64,000 nucleotides of DNA from Candidatus Latescibacterota bacterium (GCA_022824945.1 JAJDYX010000049.1:1-64000), one strand, 5' to 3'; counted from the stretch's first letter, positions 33,750 through 43,108 are shown. Numbers and translations: made by a program. The notes: generated from the sequence alone by a model not told the origin.

Positions 33750-33880
33750 GACGATCCTCCTTAATTTTATCCTCACAAAACCCACCTCACTTTGCATCTC
33801 GCATATTTCCATTCTCCGGGCAGTTCAAGATTTTCTGGCATGTTCTTTGTGAACTTATTATGGTAAAATACAGTAAACCC

Positions 33881-33916
33881 TTCTGGATCGCGGCTAACAT
33901 CCTGCCGCGATGACGG
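33881..33916. repeat. Hairpin repeat family A, copy 3
   Basis: TTCTGGATCGCGGCT, spacer, CTGCCGCGATGACGG. Same arms as the other family A copies; lies between the exported protein and the first PhyH gene. Confidence 0.75.
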
Positions 33917-34002
33917 TGGTCCTGACTTCTTAGACCTTTCGTATCCTTGTGTCTTTATGTGAGGCCCTCTCACATCCCACTACCCACAAAACAGGTGCTA
34001 TC

Positions 34003-34821
34003 ATGTCTTTCCAATTCACCGAAAAACACATCGCCGATTACCACACTCTCGGATACACCATATTCCAGGACATCATACCCACAACCCTACTCACAGACCT
34101 TCGCCGCGTCGCTGACAAAGCGAGAGAAATAGCGCGCAAAGTCACTGGTCCCCAGGCGCAACGCCTCCAGCCCATTGCAAAATACGACCTCGACCAGCGC
34201 CCCTTCAAAAACTACGGTGAATTGCCAGAACTCAACGACGCCATCCATCGCGTCCTCACCCCGCACCACTACCACGCCGACCTCGACCGCACCGGCATCC
34301 TGCTCGAACCCGCCGAATACCCCTGGTGTACGGACTGGCATCGCGACTGGCGCGATCACATGCCCCGGGAAGTCTTTGAATCTGAATTTCGCGAAGAATG
34401 GCAATGGCAATCATACCACATCGACTACCAGAACCAGATCAACTGCGCCCTATACGAAGACCCATCCACCTGGATCGTACCCGGCAGCCACTATCGCCAG
34501 CGCAACCTCCCCGGCGAAATCGCCGCTAAAAACGCTTATGACCGCGACAAATTCCGCAATCAGAGACCGGTATCCAACGAACAACAAGAACGCGACTGCC
34601 TCGCCTACACGCGCAACATGCCCGGCGCTGTACAACTGCGCCTCAACGCGGGCGACTTCGCCCTCTACCGCTCCAGTGCCTGGCACCTTGGCAATTATGT
34701 CCCCTACCGCAAACGCGCCACCATCCACGACTTCTGCGGCACGCCTGAATATTCCCAACACATTAACGAACGCGTTGAAAGAAGAGAAACAGCCATCAAA
34801 CGCCTCGCATCTGCGACATAA
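34003..34821 (+). CDS. Phytanoyl-CoA dioxygenase family protein (PhyH 1)
   Basis: Non-heme Fe(II)/2-oxoglutarate oxygenase of 272 residues. Iron ligands are predicted as the HxD in DWHRDWRDH and a distal His in SAWHLGNYVPYRKR; the following Arg would bind 2-oxoglutarate. PhyH proteins hydroxylate diverse small molecules, and the acyl-CoA role of the namesake cannot be assumed. It is the most divergent of the four forward-strand paralogues here. The ATG at 34003 has AGGTG upstream; an ATG at 33949 is less likely. Confidence 0.82.
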   Translation: MSFQFTEKHIADYHTLGYTIFQDIIPTTLLTDLRRVADKAREIARKVTGPQAQRLQPIAKYDLDQRPFKNYGELPELNDAIHRVLTPHHYHADLDRTGILLEPAEYPWCTDWHRDWRDHMPREVFESEFREEWQWQSYHIDYQNQINCALYEDPSTWIVPGSHYRQRNLPGEIAAKNAYDRDKFRNQRPVSNEQQERDCLAYTRNMPGAVQLRLNAGDFALYRSSAWHLGNYVPYRKRATIHDFCGTPEYSQHINERVERRETAIKRLASAT

Positions 34822-34888
34822 ACATATCTGACGGCATGCATATAACTGTTGTCTCTGGATTTCACTCTTCTTAAATTTAGTAGTATAG

Positions 34889-35011
34889 ACTGGATTGCGG
34901 CTAAAATCATGCCGCAATGACACCTGTTGATCGTCACTCCTGCATGTTTTAAGCAGGCGTCCAAGATGGGCGGAATCTGCTGATTCGTCTATTCGTCTAT
35001 TCGTCTATTCA
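34889..35011. repeat. Repeat patch: family A copy 4, CCTGCATG hairpin, 9-bp tandem repeat
   Basis: ACTGGATTGCGGCT...CATGCCGCAATGAC (34889-34922), then a CCTGCATG/TTAAGCAGG hairpin (34938-34957) like those near 10875 and 10940, then ATTCGTCT-type 9-bp units repeated three times (34983-35011). All in the gap between two PhyH genes. Confidence 0.65.
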
Positions 35012-35028
35012 CCTACAGGAGCCACGCT

Positions 35029-35799
35029 ATGCAACTCACACCCGAACAAATACGCGAATTTTACGACCGCGGTTACGTCAAAATACCCGGCGCCATATCA
35101 AAAGCCATGGTCGATACCGCGCGCCAGGCCGTCAACCACTCCATCGGCACCCTGGGACCAAATGGAGAAGACATGTCCAAACATCGCGCAGCGCAATTCT
35201 GTCGCGACTTGAATGGCACCCCGGTCATCATGGACCTCTTCAACAACAGCCCGGTCATCTCCCTCGCCGAATCCCTCATGGGAGAGGGTAACTTGCAAAA
35301 ACCCATCAGAGGCGCGCAAGTCGCCCCGCGCTTTCCCACAGTAATCGGTGATACCCCGCCCGAACCGCGCGGCCATCTCGACGGCATGGGCACCGGCACA
35401 AATGGCATGCCAAAAGGCGTGTACCGCCGCGGATTCACGGCCTTCGCCGTCATCTACCTCGCCGACGTACCCGAACCCTACAGCGGCAACTTCACCGTCT
35501 GGCCTCAATCCCATCGCTTCTTTGAAAACTACTTCAAACGCGAGGGCCTCGAAATACTCGCTAACGGCACCCCCCGCGTTGACCTGCCCGAAGGCCCGGA
35601 CATGGTCACAGGAAACGCCGGCGACCTCGTCATCGCACACCATCAAATGATACACGGTGCTGGCCCCAATGCCTCGCCCAACATACGCTATGCCGCCATC
35701 GCGCGCCTCCGCCACATCGACTGCGACAAAAATGGCAACGACGGCTTCCTGGACATCTGGCGCGAATTTCCCTGCGTACGCGAAGCCGTAGCAGCGTAA
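35029..35799 (+). CDS. Phytanoyl-CoA dioxygenase family protein (PhyH 2)
   Basis: 256 residues. HxD in EPRGHLDGMGTG and distal His in HHQMIHGAGPNASPN form the expected iron site, with an Arg in NIRYAAIARL for 2-oxoglutarate. It is clearly a duplicate of the next PhyH gene: both have YSGNFTVWPQSHRFF, a comparable PxFILD or PVIMDL helix and the same length. AGGAGCC precedes the ATG. Cosubstrate chemistry is known for the family; the substrate is not. Confidence 0.85.
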   Translation: MQLTPEQIREFYDRGYVKIPGAISKAMVDTARQAVNHSIGTLGPNGEDMSKHRAAQFCRDLNGTPVIMDLFNNSPVISLAESLMGEGNLQKPIRGAQVAPRFPTVIGDTPPEPRGHLDGMGTGTNGMPKGVYRRGFTAFAVIYLADVPEPYSGNFTVWPQSHRFFENYFKREGLEILANGTPRVDLPEGPDMVTGNAGDLVIAHHQMIHGAGPNASPNIRYAAIARLRHIDCDKNGNDGFLDIWREFPCVREAVAA

Positions 35800-35825
35800 A
35801 GGCATCCACAGAAAAAACGCGAGTG

Positions 35826-35905
35826 AGCGGTGTACAACTGGCCGCCTATCAGGCCAGTTCATTTGAGCGTTTTACACAGATAGACACAGATAAAAGGCGA
35901 GAGGG
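35826..35905. repeat. Repeat patch between PhyH 2 and PhyH 3
   Basis: AGCGGTGTACAACTGG with an AACTGGCC/GGCCAGTT hairpin (35836-35859) matches the element at 7687-7721. It is followed by ACACAGATAGACACAGATAA (about 35874-35893), part of the CAGATGGACGCAGAT family seen at 7580 and 42868. Confidence 0.6.
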
Positions 35906-35960
35906 AATAGGGTCTGGCGGGTTGGGGAGACTGACAACTAACAACTGACAGAGGTTTACC

Positions 35961-36731
35961 ATGTCTATGACCATTACTGACGCACAAAAACGCCAATTCG
36001 CAAAAGAAGGCTACCTCAAAATCCCAGGCGCTGTCCCCAAAGACATGATCGAAACGTCACTTCGCGCCGTCAACCATTCCATCGGCAATGTCGGCATTGG
36101 CGGCGAAGACCTCTCCAGACATCGCTCCGGATTCTTTTGCGCCGAGCTTTTGGACGCGCCCTTCATCCTCGACATGTACAACAAAACCCCGGTCATGCAA
36201 ATCGCCGAATCCCTCATGGGCAAAGGCAATGTCCTCCCCGTTGAACGCGCCAAAACCTATCCGCGATTTCCCCTGCCCCTCGGGCAAGAACCATCGCCAC
36301 CGCGCGGACACATCGACGGCATTGGCAGCGGCACCAACGGCACGGCCAAAGGCGATTACAAACGCTCATTCACCGCCTTCGCCGTCGTCTATCTCGTTGA
36401 TGTACCCGAACCCTACAGTGGCAACTTCACCGTTTGGCCCCAATCCCATCGCTTCTTTGCCGACTACTTCACAGAACACGGCCACGAAGTACTCGCCAAC
36501 GGCATGCCCCGGCCCGACCTGCCCAAAGACCCCATCATGATCACCGGTAACGCGGGCGACCTCATCCTCGCACACCATCAGGTCGTCCACGGTGCCTGCC
36601 TCAACGCATCGCCCAACGTGCGCCTCGCCACTATCACCCGCCTCAAGCACAAACACGCCGACGAAATCGGCAAAGACGCGTACACAGACATCTGGCGCGA
36701 GTGGTCCGGTATCCGCGACATCCTATCATAA
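35961..36731 (+). CDS. Phytanoyl-CoA dioxygenase family protein (PhyH 3)
   Basis: 256 residues, tandem paralogue of PhyH 2. HxD is in PPRGHIDGIGSG and distal His in HHQVVHGACLNASPN; the central PEPYSGNFTVWPQSHRFF stretch is identical to PhyH 2. The N-terminal YLKIPGAVPKDMI matches the YVKIPGAISKAMV of PhyH 2. It ends eight bases before PhyH 4. Substrate unknown; retention of two close copies suggests related but distinct substrates or dosage. Confidence 0.85.
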   Translation: MSMTITDAQKRQFAKEGYLKIPGAVPKDMIETSLRAVNHSIGNVGIGGEDLSRHRSGFFCAELLDAPFILDMYNKTPVMQIAESLMGKGNVLPVERAKTYPRFPLPLGQEPSPPRGHIDGIGSGTNGTAKGDYKRSFTAFAVVYLVDVPEPYSGNFTVWPQSHRFFADYFTEHGHEVLANGMPRPDLPKDPIMITGNAGDLILAHHQVVHGACLNASPNVRLATITRLKHKHADEIGKDAYTDIWREWSGIRDILS

Positions 36732-36739
36732 AGTTCACC

Positions 36740-37510
36740 ATGACCATCACCAAAGCGCAAAAAAAACAGTATAAAGACGAAGGCTATTTCATCCTCGAAG
36801 CCGTCATACCCGAACACCACCTCGAACTCCTGCGCGACGAATGCCAGACCTTCATCGACACCATGCACGCGCGCATGGATGAACAGGGCACGGACACCAT
36901 CGGCATCAACCACCGCAACAAACGCTACTTCGTCTCCAACTGCTTTCGCCAGCAACCCAAACTTCGCGCCTTCCTCTTCAGCGACCTCATGGCCGAAATA
37001 TGCCGGGCCACCCTCGGCGACAACGCGTACCTCTTCTGGGAACAATACGTCGTCAAAGGCGCGGAAACCGGCATGAAATTCTCCTGGCATCAGGACTCGG
37101 GCTATGTCGGTTATCCCGACCACAAACCGTATCTCACCTGCTGGTGTGCGCTCGACGACATGAGCGAAGAAAACGGCACCGTCCATCTCCTGCCCTATTC
37201 GCGCAGCGGCATTCGCTCGTGGGTACACCACATCGTCGAAGAAGGCAGCAACGACAAAGTCGGCTACTTTGGCAAAGACCCCGGCCTCATTGCAGAAGTT
37301 CCCGCAGGCAGCATTGTCGCCTTCTCCAGCATCGTCTTCCACAGCAGCAGCACCAACACCACCCCAAAACTGCGCCGCGCATACCTGGGTCAATACTCCT
37401 GCGAACCCATCCTATCATCCGACGGCAGCAAACTCTGGGGCAACGCCGAACCCTTCCTTCGCAATGGCAAATCCACAGTCGGTGAACCCCCACCCAACCT
37501 GGACGACTAA
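36740..37510 (+). CDS. Phytanoyl-CoA dioxygenase family protein (PhyH 4)
   Basis: 256 residues but a different subfamily from PhyH 2 and 3. The iron site is SWHQDSGYVG plus the distal His in IVFHSSSTNTTPKLRRAY, the pattern of ectoine-hydroxylase/PhyH-like proteins, with Arg for 2-oxoglutarate. The ATG at 36740 lies eight bases after the PhyH 3 stop, so the two are likely co-transcribed. Its stop overlaps the opposing GWxTD-type gene by four bases. Confidence 0.83.
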   Translation: MTITKAQKKQYKDEGYFILEAVIPEHHLELLRDECQTFIDTMHARMDEQGTDTIGINHRNKRYFVSNCFRQQPKLRAFLFSDLMAEICRATLGDNAYLFWEQYVVKGAETGMKFSWHQDSGYVGYPDHKPYLTCWCALDDMSEENGTVHLLPYSRSGIRSWVHHIVEEGSNDKVGYFGKDPGLIAEVPAGSIVAFSSIVFHSSSTNTTPKLRRAYLGQYSCEPILSSDGSKLWGNAEPFLRNGKSTVGEPPPNLDD

Positions 37511-38832
37511 AACTCTCGCCACCAGTACGGATTGGACATCTCCCCCGGATAAGAAGAATGAACCAATTCGTAAACCCCCGTACCTCGCCGATCTCTAAAT
37601 ACAAATTCGTAGCGCCGCGCGGTCTCGTAAAACCACACCTCCGAAGGCTTCTGACCCGCCGCAGAAGTCCGATAATCAATATCATCGGGCGGCCCATACT
37701 GAATATACACCCGTCCCCGATCCGTATCCGACCCCCTTACACCAGCCCCAAAATGCGTCTCCACATAATGCACACGCATCAAATGCTGAAGCAGACGCCC
37801 ATTAGTCGGCGTATCGGGCGCATCGTCCAACTGCTTCCAGAAAACCTTCAAAAACGCCAGCCTGGCGGGCCAGCTCTCCAGCGCGTCATAAGTCCGCCGC
37901 GTCTTCTCATCGGCGACATACCGAATATCCGCATAATACCCGATCAAATCCCTCTGCACCTGCGTAAGCCCCTCGGGCAAATCTTTTGAAACCAGAAAAA
38001 TGGGACGTCTCGTCTGAAAATACTGCCGACTACTCCCATCAAACGCCTCCACCTGAAGATCATAAGTCCCCTCCCGCAAACCCTCTGTATCCAGAACCTC
38101 CGCCCTCACACAACTCTCCCCAGGCTTTAAAAACCGCTTCGCCGGATAAGTACGCACAACCACCCCCTCCGCATCGATCAGACGATACCCCATAATAAAA
38201 CTCTCTCCCGACGACGACAGATTATACACCTCAAAATAAATCTGCAGCGGCTCTCCGATAACATAGTTTCGGGTAATATTCGGCACGACCTTCCAGCCCT
38301 GCTTGACAAACCGATGTACTTCCCCGCTTCGCGCCACGTGAGAAGCCAACTGCAAATCGCTAAACACCAGCCCCGCACGACGCTCGTAATCCGGTATCTG
38401 AAGCGGCGCAGCACAACGCCCACTCTCCTCTGCATGGATATCCTTAATCTGCACAATCAGCCGATAATCTCCCGGCTTCAAATCAAAATAAACAGCATCC
38501 TTAAACGGCGCCCCGATCCCCACGTCCAGCTCTGGAACGGCAACCTGCTGCACCCATGTCCGATGGACCACCCGATTATCCAGCGTATCCAGCACCACAG
38601 CGACCAGAGAAATCTTCCCAACAGACTCCCCCTCTTGCTCCCGAAGCTCAAGCTGACTTGCATCCAGCAACAGTGCCACCTCCTGGCGGGTATATCCCTC
38701 AGGACCTCGAAAAGCCGACAAATCGACAAAAAAACGCAGGTTGCCCGTACTCGTCAAAGGCAAATCCTGCGCTCCTATGCCACCCGCATGCGACCAGATG
38801 AGCAGCACCGCGACACAACGTATCCATCTCAT
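37507..38832 (-). CDS. GWxTD-type exported protein
   Basis: 441 residues with a signal peptide (about 1-22, ending GIGAQ). The middle is beta-rich; the last 110 residues carry the GWxTD-domain pattern: a helix around FWKQLDDAPDTP, then DTDRGRVYIQYGPPDDID, KPSEVWFYE and a C-terminal NPYWW. The usual GWxTD signature is changed to GSDTDRG, so the eponymous Trp is missing. The family is common in FCB-group genomes, periplasmic or outer-membrane associated, and of unknown function. It overlaps PhyH 4 convergently and is followed by two more PhyH genes on its strand. Confidence 0.75.
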   Translation of the reverse strand: MRWIRCVAVLLIWSHAGGIGAQDLPLTSTGNLRFFVDLSAFRGPEGYTRQEVALLLDASQLELREQEGESVGKISLVAVVLDTLDNRVVHRTWVQQVAVPELDVGIGAPFKDAVYFDLKPGDYRLIVQIKDIHAEESGRCAAPLQIPDYERRAGLVFSDLQLASHVARSGEVHRFVKQGWKVVPNITRNYVIGEPLQIYFEVYNLSSSGESFIMGYRLIDAEGVVVRTYPAKRFLKPGESCVRAEVLDTEGLREGTYDLQVEAFDGSSRQYFQTRRPIFLVSKDLPEGLTQVQRDLIGYYADIRYVADEKTRRTYDALESWPARLAFLKVFWKQLDDAPDTPTNGRLLQHLMRVHYVETHFGAGVRGSDTDRGRVYIQYGPPDDIDYRTSAAGQKPSEVWFYETARRYEFVFRDRRGTGVYELVHSSYPGEMSNPYWWREF

Positions 38833-38848
38833 ATCTTATCTTTCGCAA

Positions 38849-39697
38849 TTAAGAAATTGGACTACCAGCCTCCTCCATCAACCGCAGCCAATCCTCATGA
38901 CCGCTTGCCACCCGACCTGGATCTATCTCACTTCTCGCAACAAAACCGGGCACCTCCTCGCGCCCGGTTGGCAACCTGTAATCGCTATATCGAATATCCA
39001 GACTCCAGCGGATATGGTCGGACTCATTCGGGAATGAACGATGTATGGTCATATGCTGAATCAGCGCAGCGCCCCCGGCTGGCAGCACGGACAAAACGCG
39101 ATCGCCCGGCGGTAGCCTATCCTCGGTAATCTCCTTCTCTGAATCCACCGGATCGTGTGGAATAATACCATACTTGTGACTCCCCGCCAAAATCTCCAGG
39201 CAGCCATTCTTCACATCTGTATCCACCAGCGGCACCCAGAAATTGACCATAAACGTCTTCTCCACATCCGGATCCAGAAACGCGATATCCTGGTGCCACA
39301 ACACCTCTGCCTCGCCGGGCATCTTTGCGCGAATATTAAACTGCGGATGCACCAGAATTTCCGGCCCAATAATCGACTCCACCACATCCAAAATAGCCGG
39401 ATGTGTCAGAAAAAAAAACAAACCCGCAGTCTTGTGAGCCTTGCCCAAAATCTCACCTACAAAACGCTTATCCGTCCCCAGAGCCTCGCACAAATACGCC
39501 AATCGCCGATCAAAAGGCGCGCCCTCAAAAAGACTCTCCAATTGACCCAGAGCATAAGCCTCTCTCGCCTTTTGCCCAATCACCGCATTAAACTCATCCA
39601 CAAGCGGCTGATACGCCTCCGGAGGCAAACACTCATCCAGCAACAAATACCCTTCATCCATATAAAAAGCAATCTGCTCACCAGTCAAACCGCCCAT
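38849..39697 (-). CDS. Phytanoyl-CoA dioxygenase family protein (PhyH 5)
   Basis: 282 residues. Iron ligands HxD in VLWHQDIAFLDP and distal His in MTIHRSFPNESDHIRWSLDIRY, with the Arg of HIRW for 2-oxoglutarate. N-terminal EQIAFYMDEGYLLLDECLPP is the typical PhyH opening helix. Ten bases separate it from the upstream PhyH 6 stop, placing sulfatase, PhyH 6 and PhyH 5 in one minus-strand unit. Substrate unknown. Confidence 0.85.
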   Translation of the reverse strand: MGGLTGEQIAFYMDEGYLLLDECLPPEAYQPLVDEFNAVIGQKAREAYALGQLESLFEGAPFDRRLAYLCEALGTDKRFVGEILGKAHKTAGLFFFLTHPAILDVVESIIGPEILVHPQFNIRAKMPGEAEVLWHQDIAFLDPDVEKTFMVNFWVPLVDTDVKNGCLEILAGSHKYGIIPHDPVDSEKEITEDRLPPGDRVLSVLPAGGAALIQHMTIHRSFPNESDHIRWSLDIRYSDYRLPTGREEVPGFVARSEIDPGRVASGHEDWLRLMEEAGSPIS

Positions 39698-39707
39698 GAT
39701 TTATCTC

Positions 39708-40487
39708 CTATTGATTCCACACCTCACAGCCACTAAACGGCATCGTCTCACCCGGAACATATTGCGGGCGCCCCGCATACACATTCGCAACATCCGGGGA
39801 GGCTTTGCCGCGCACGAGAATATTCTCGTGATCTTCTCTATTCACCCATGTACTCGTCGGAATATACCGCAGCGTGAGACCAACGCGCCACTGGTCCGAA
39901 GTATTGGCATTAGAACCGTGGATAATATTCGGATTGTGGATCGAAACATCGCCCGCGTTGAGCTCCAGATCAACCGCATCAGAATCATCAATCTGATCCG
40001 GATGAATCCCCACGCCGAGCACGTACTTTTCCTGATCCAGATCAATGAGATCGCGGCGCTTGAGCAAATGCTTATTATGCGTACCGGGCAACACCCGCAT
40101 ACAGCCATTCTCAACCGTCGAAGGTGTCCCCGCCACCCACAAAGTCGTCACTTCCATCGGCTCGAGGGGCCAATAAGACCCATCTTGATGCCACTGCACA
40201 GCCTGACCATCTCCCGGGGGTTTGGCGATATAATGCGCGGCAAACATCGCGACATCGGGCCCGAGAAACTGTTCCGCAATATCCACAAGACGTTCATCCC
40301 CCACGAGCCGGTGCATAAAAGGATCGCGAGCGAGCAAATGGTGATGCAAACGCTCGGGACGCACGCCGGGATTCCTCTCAATAAGCCAGTGGACGTGTTG
40401 CACCGTCTCCTCTGCGAGCACGGCATCAATCGCCTCACGCGCGATAACATATCCATTTTGATCGTATTCACATCGCAAATTTTTCAT
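39708..40487 (-). CDS. Phytanoyl-CoA dioxygenase family protein (PhyH 6)
   Basis: 259 residues from the ATG at 40487 (MKNLRCEYDQNGYVIAREA), which has GAGG just upstream; an extension to 40628 runs into the sulfatase gene and is rejected. Iron site VQWHQDGSYWPLEP with distal His in PNIIHGSNANTSDQWRVG. It starts four bases after the sulfatase stop, so co-transcription and perhaps a common pathway with the sulfatase are inferred. Confidence 0.85.
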   Translation of the reverse strand: MKNLRCEYDQNGYVIAREAIDAVLAEETVQHVHWLIERNPGVRPERLHHHLLARDPFMHRLVGDERLVDIAEQFLGPDVAMFAAHYIAKPPGDGQAVQWHQDGSYWPLEPMEVTTLWVAGTPSTVENGCMRVLPGTHNKHLLKRRDLIDLDQEKYVLGVGIHPDQIDDSDAVDLELNAGDVSIHNPNIIHGSNANTSDQWRVGLTLRYIPTSTWVNREDHENILVRGKASPDVANVYAGRPQYVPGETMPFSGCEVWNQ

Positions 40488-40491
40488 ATCC

Positions 40492-41949
40492 TCACCCAGA
40501 CCTGATCTCTCGCAACCGATCTGCCATTCGCTCGGCAACATCGGGATAGATTGACGCCACATTCTCAATCTGCCCAATATCGCCCGAAAGATAGTAAAGT
40601 TGCGGAACAGGACAATTGCCAGTCTCAATATTCACATTCGTATTCACAGGCGGACCCTGGTGCGGCGGAATAAACACCCAATCCCCCTGCCGCAAAACGG
40701 TCCTTGCCTGAATACCCTCCAGAACGATCTCCGCACGACCCTCACCGCTTTGCCCCAGCAGAGCATCGAGCACATCCACGCTATCGGGACCCGCATCCGC
40801 ATCCAGCGACACACCCGCAAGCGCAGCAAAAGACGCGAAAAAATCGACCTGACTGACCAGCGCATCCGATTCACCTGACGCCACAGTACCAGGCAAGGAA
40901 ACAATAAAAGGCACGCGAGTACCCCCGTCGTACATACTGTATTTTCCCCCGCGCAACGGACCTGCCGGGCGGTGATCGCCACACAGCTCAACCGCCTCGT
41001 CGTAATAACCATCATTCAACACCGGACCGTTATCGCTGGAAAAAACCACAATCGTATCTTCCTTTAAGCCACATCGATCAAGCGCATCGAGCATCTCGCC
41101 AACACACCAATCCATCTCGGCGATCGCATCGCCGCGCGGACCCAATCCAGTACTCCCCACAAATCGGGGATGCGGCAACCGCGGAACATGGGGTTGATGG
41201 AACGCGTAATACAGGAAAAACGGACCATCTTTATTTTTCTCGACAAATGAGACGGCCTTTTCCAAAAACACATCGGCCATATCCTCATCCACCCAAAGCG
41301 CTGCCTCGCCCCCCCTCATATACCCGATCCGACTCACGCCATTGACAATACTCATATCGTGCCCGTGGTGGAACTTCATCTTCAGCAACTCGGGATTGTC
41401 TTTCCCGGTCGGCAAACCTGGAAACGGCTTATTCTTATCGTACTCGACCTCAATCGGATCGGACGGATCGAGACCCACAACATCTCTGCCATCCAGATAC
41501 ACACACGGCACGCGATCATTGGTCGCAGCCATGATATAAGAATAGTCAAACCCAATATCCAGAGGCGTTAGCGGAAGTGGCTCATTCCAATTCTGATTCC
41601 CCTCGCCAATACCCAGATGCCACTTACCAACAACACCCGTTGTATAACCGGCCTCCTTGAGCACGGAAGGCAACGTAGAAGTATCGGGATCTATAATAAG
41701 CGGCGCATCGCCGGGTAAAATATGCGCGCGTTCATTGCGCCAGGAATAAGACCCCGTAAGCAAGCTATAGCGCGAAGGAGTACACGTCGCCGCCGTAGCA
41801 TACCCGTGATAAAACACCAGCCCCTCGGAAGCCAAACGATCAATATTGGGGGTATCGAGTACCGTAGCACCGTAACAACCCACATCTCCAAAACCGAGAT
41901 CATCCGCATACATAACAACAATATTGGGATGCTTTGCCGAATCTGTCAT
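40492..41949 (-). CDS. Formylglycine-dependent sulfatase
   Basis: Alkaline-phosphatase-fold sulfatase of 485 residues that hydrolyses a sulfate ester. Cys56 in ATCTPSRYSLLTG is the CxPSR site converted to formylglycine; metal ligands are D16-D17 in VMYADDLGFGD and the FSSDNGP motif; GKWHLG supplies a His. No signal peptide is visible, unlike many sulfatases, so it may be cytoplasmic or exported otherwise. The maturation enzyme is not in the window. It leads a minus-strand unit with PhyH 6 and PhyH 5. Substrate (sulfated glycan or small molecule) not predictable. Confidence 0.9.
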   Translation of the reverse strand: MTDSAKHPNIVVMYADDLGFGDVGCYGATVLDTPNIDRLASEGLVFYHGYATAATCTPSRYSLLTGSYSWRNERAHILPGDAPLIIDPDTSTLPSVLKEAGYTTGVVGKWHLGIGEGNQNWNEPLPLTPLDIGFDYSYIMAATNDRVPCVYLDGRDVVGLDPSDPIEVEYDKNKPFPGLPTGKDNPELLKMKFHHGHDMSIVNGVSRIGYMRGGEAALWVDEDMADVFLEKAVSFVEKNKDGPFFLYYAFHQPHVPRLPHPRFVGSTGLGPRGDAIAEMDWCVGEMLDALDRCGLKEDTIVVFSSDNGPVLNDGYYDEAVELCGDHRPAGPLRGGKYSMYDGGTRVPFIVSLPGTVASGESDALVSQVDFFASFAALAGVSLDADAGPDSVDVLDALLGQSGEGRAEIVLEGIQARTVLRQGDWVFIPPHQGPPVNTNVNIETGNCPVPQLYYLSGDIGQIENVASIYPDVAERMADRLREIRSG

Positions 41950-42081
41950 ATTTGTTCTATCCTTTCGTTTAACTACTGGCGCAATTGTACCTCGTTGTGT
42001 ACATTAGTTCGCAATATAGGGCGTTATTCAAACCGCAAGCAAGCGGAAATACTTGCCACACGCATTGTACAAGGAGAATAT

Positions 42082-42858
42082 ATGATTACTCGATTGACGA
42101 TTCTCGCGGTATTGCTGAGCACAATGGCCCAGGCAGAAACCAATCCCCCAGCCGAAGGATTCAACCAGGCAGAATCAGATACAAAAGCAATAGAAATTGC
42201 CGATGCAGTCATGGAAAAAATGGGCGGATGGGAAAATTGGAACCAGACCCGATACATCACATGGCGTTTCTTTGGACGGCGCATGCACGTATGGGACAAA
42301 TGGACGGGCAACCTGCGGCATGAAGACGGGGACATGCTCATCACGATGAACATAAACACGAAAAAAGGCCGCGTCTGGTTCGGCGGAACAGAGCAAACAA
42401 ACCCGGACTCAGTCAGAAAATACGTAAACCAGGGTTACCGGCGATGGATCAACGACTCCTACTGGCTCGTCATGCCCTATAAATTGAAAGACACAGGCGT
42501 CACCTTAAAATACAGCGGCGAAGACAAAACCCTCGAAGACCGCCCCGCGCACAAACTGACCCTCACCTTTCAAAACACCGGCGTCACGCCGCGAAACAAA
42601 TACGATGTATGGGTAGATAAAGAGCACAACCTGGTCACAGAATGGGCTTTTTATCCCAGAGCATCGGACGCAGAACCGCGATTCCGCAACCCGTGGACAA
42701 ATTGGACAAAACACGGCAACATCCTGATCTCCGACGGACGCGGATCAACGCGCAGAGGCGAACGCAAGCATACGGATATTGCCGTTTTTGATACATTACC
42801 CGCTTCGGTATTTGAAAGTCCCGATCCCGTGGATATGATGGCGTTGAAGAATCGGTAA
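42082..42858 (+). CDS. Periplasmic LolA-like (DUF6503-like) protein
   Basis: 258 residues with a signal peptide (about 1-18, ending MAQA). After a helix with IADAVMEKMGGWENW come long amphipathic strands (TRYITWRFFGRRMHVWDKW, YDVWVDKEHNLVTEW), the half-barrel pattern of LolA/LolB-type lipid carriers. I associate this pattern with a DUF of FCB-group bacteria (DUF6503), but the assignment is tentative. AAGGAG precedes the ATG. It is divergent from the sulfatase across 132 bp. Role likely in the cell envelope, inferred only from export and fold pattern. Confidence 0.6.
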   Translation: MITRLTILAVLLSTMAQAETNPPAEGFNQAESDTKAIEIADAVMEKMGGWENWNQTRYITWRFFGRRMHVWDKWTGNLRHEDGDMLITMNINTKKGRVWFGGTEQTNPDSVRKYVNQGYRRWINDSYWLVMPYKLKDTGVTLKYSGEDKTLEDRPAHKLTLTFQNTGVTPRNKYDVWVDKEHNLVTEWAFYPRASDAEPRFRNPWTNWTKHGNILISDGRGSTRRGERKHTDIAVFDTLPASVFESPDPVDMMALKNR

Positions 42859-42861
42859 AAA

Positions 42862-42905
42862 GTATCCGCAGATGGCCGCAGATAGACACAGAGTAAAAAG
42901 CGAGA
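42862..42905. repeat. CAGATGG-family repeat
   Basis: TATCCGCAGATGGCCGCAGA, then TAGACACAGAG and AAAAGCGAGAGGCG. The second half resembles the patch at 35874-35905 (CACAGATAAAAGGCGAGAGG) and the first half that at 7577-7600. Confidence 0.55.
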
Positions 42906-42970
42906 GGCGAAAACCAAAACTTTTTGCTGCGTGCAAAGTAGCGGCGTGAAACTGTGCCCGCCCGAAAAAT

Positions 42971-43005
42971 AAACCCCGCACCTCGTCATTGAGGTGCGGG
43001 GTTTT
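42971..43005 (+). terminator. Rho-independent terminator
   Basis: Arms AAACCCCGCACCTC and GAGGTGCGGGGTTT around GTCATT, ending in TTTT. It lies 112 bp after the LolA-like gene and before the DUF5916 gene. Confidence 0.8.
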
Positions 43006-43108
43006 ATCATGCAAAAATCGAGACACATAAACTGAAACAGAAGACCGATTGGTTATGTCAAATAGGCGGTTCATGCCGCGCCCATCTCATAAAAAAGGAA
43101 AATTCTGT

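Noticed and set aside
34175-34831. Ser/Thr/Pro/Asn-rich 218-codon frame
   Set aside because: Shadow of PhyH 1; its biased composition comes from the codon pattern of the true frame.
34003-41949. Secondary-metabolite gene cluster with NRPS or PKS
   Set aside because: No carrier, condensation or ketosynthase domain is present; only oxygenases, an exported protein and a sulfatase are seen.
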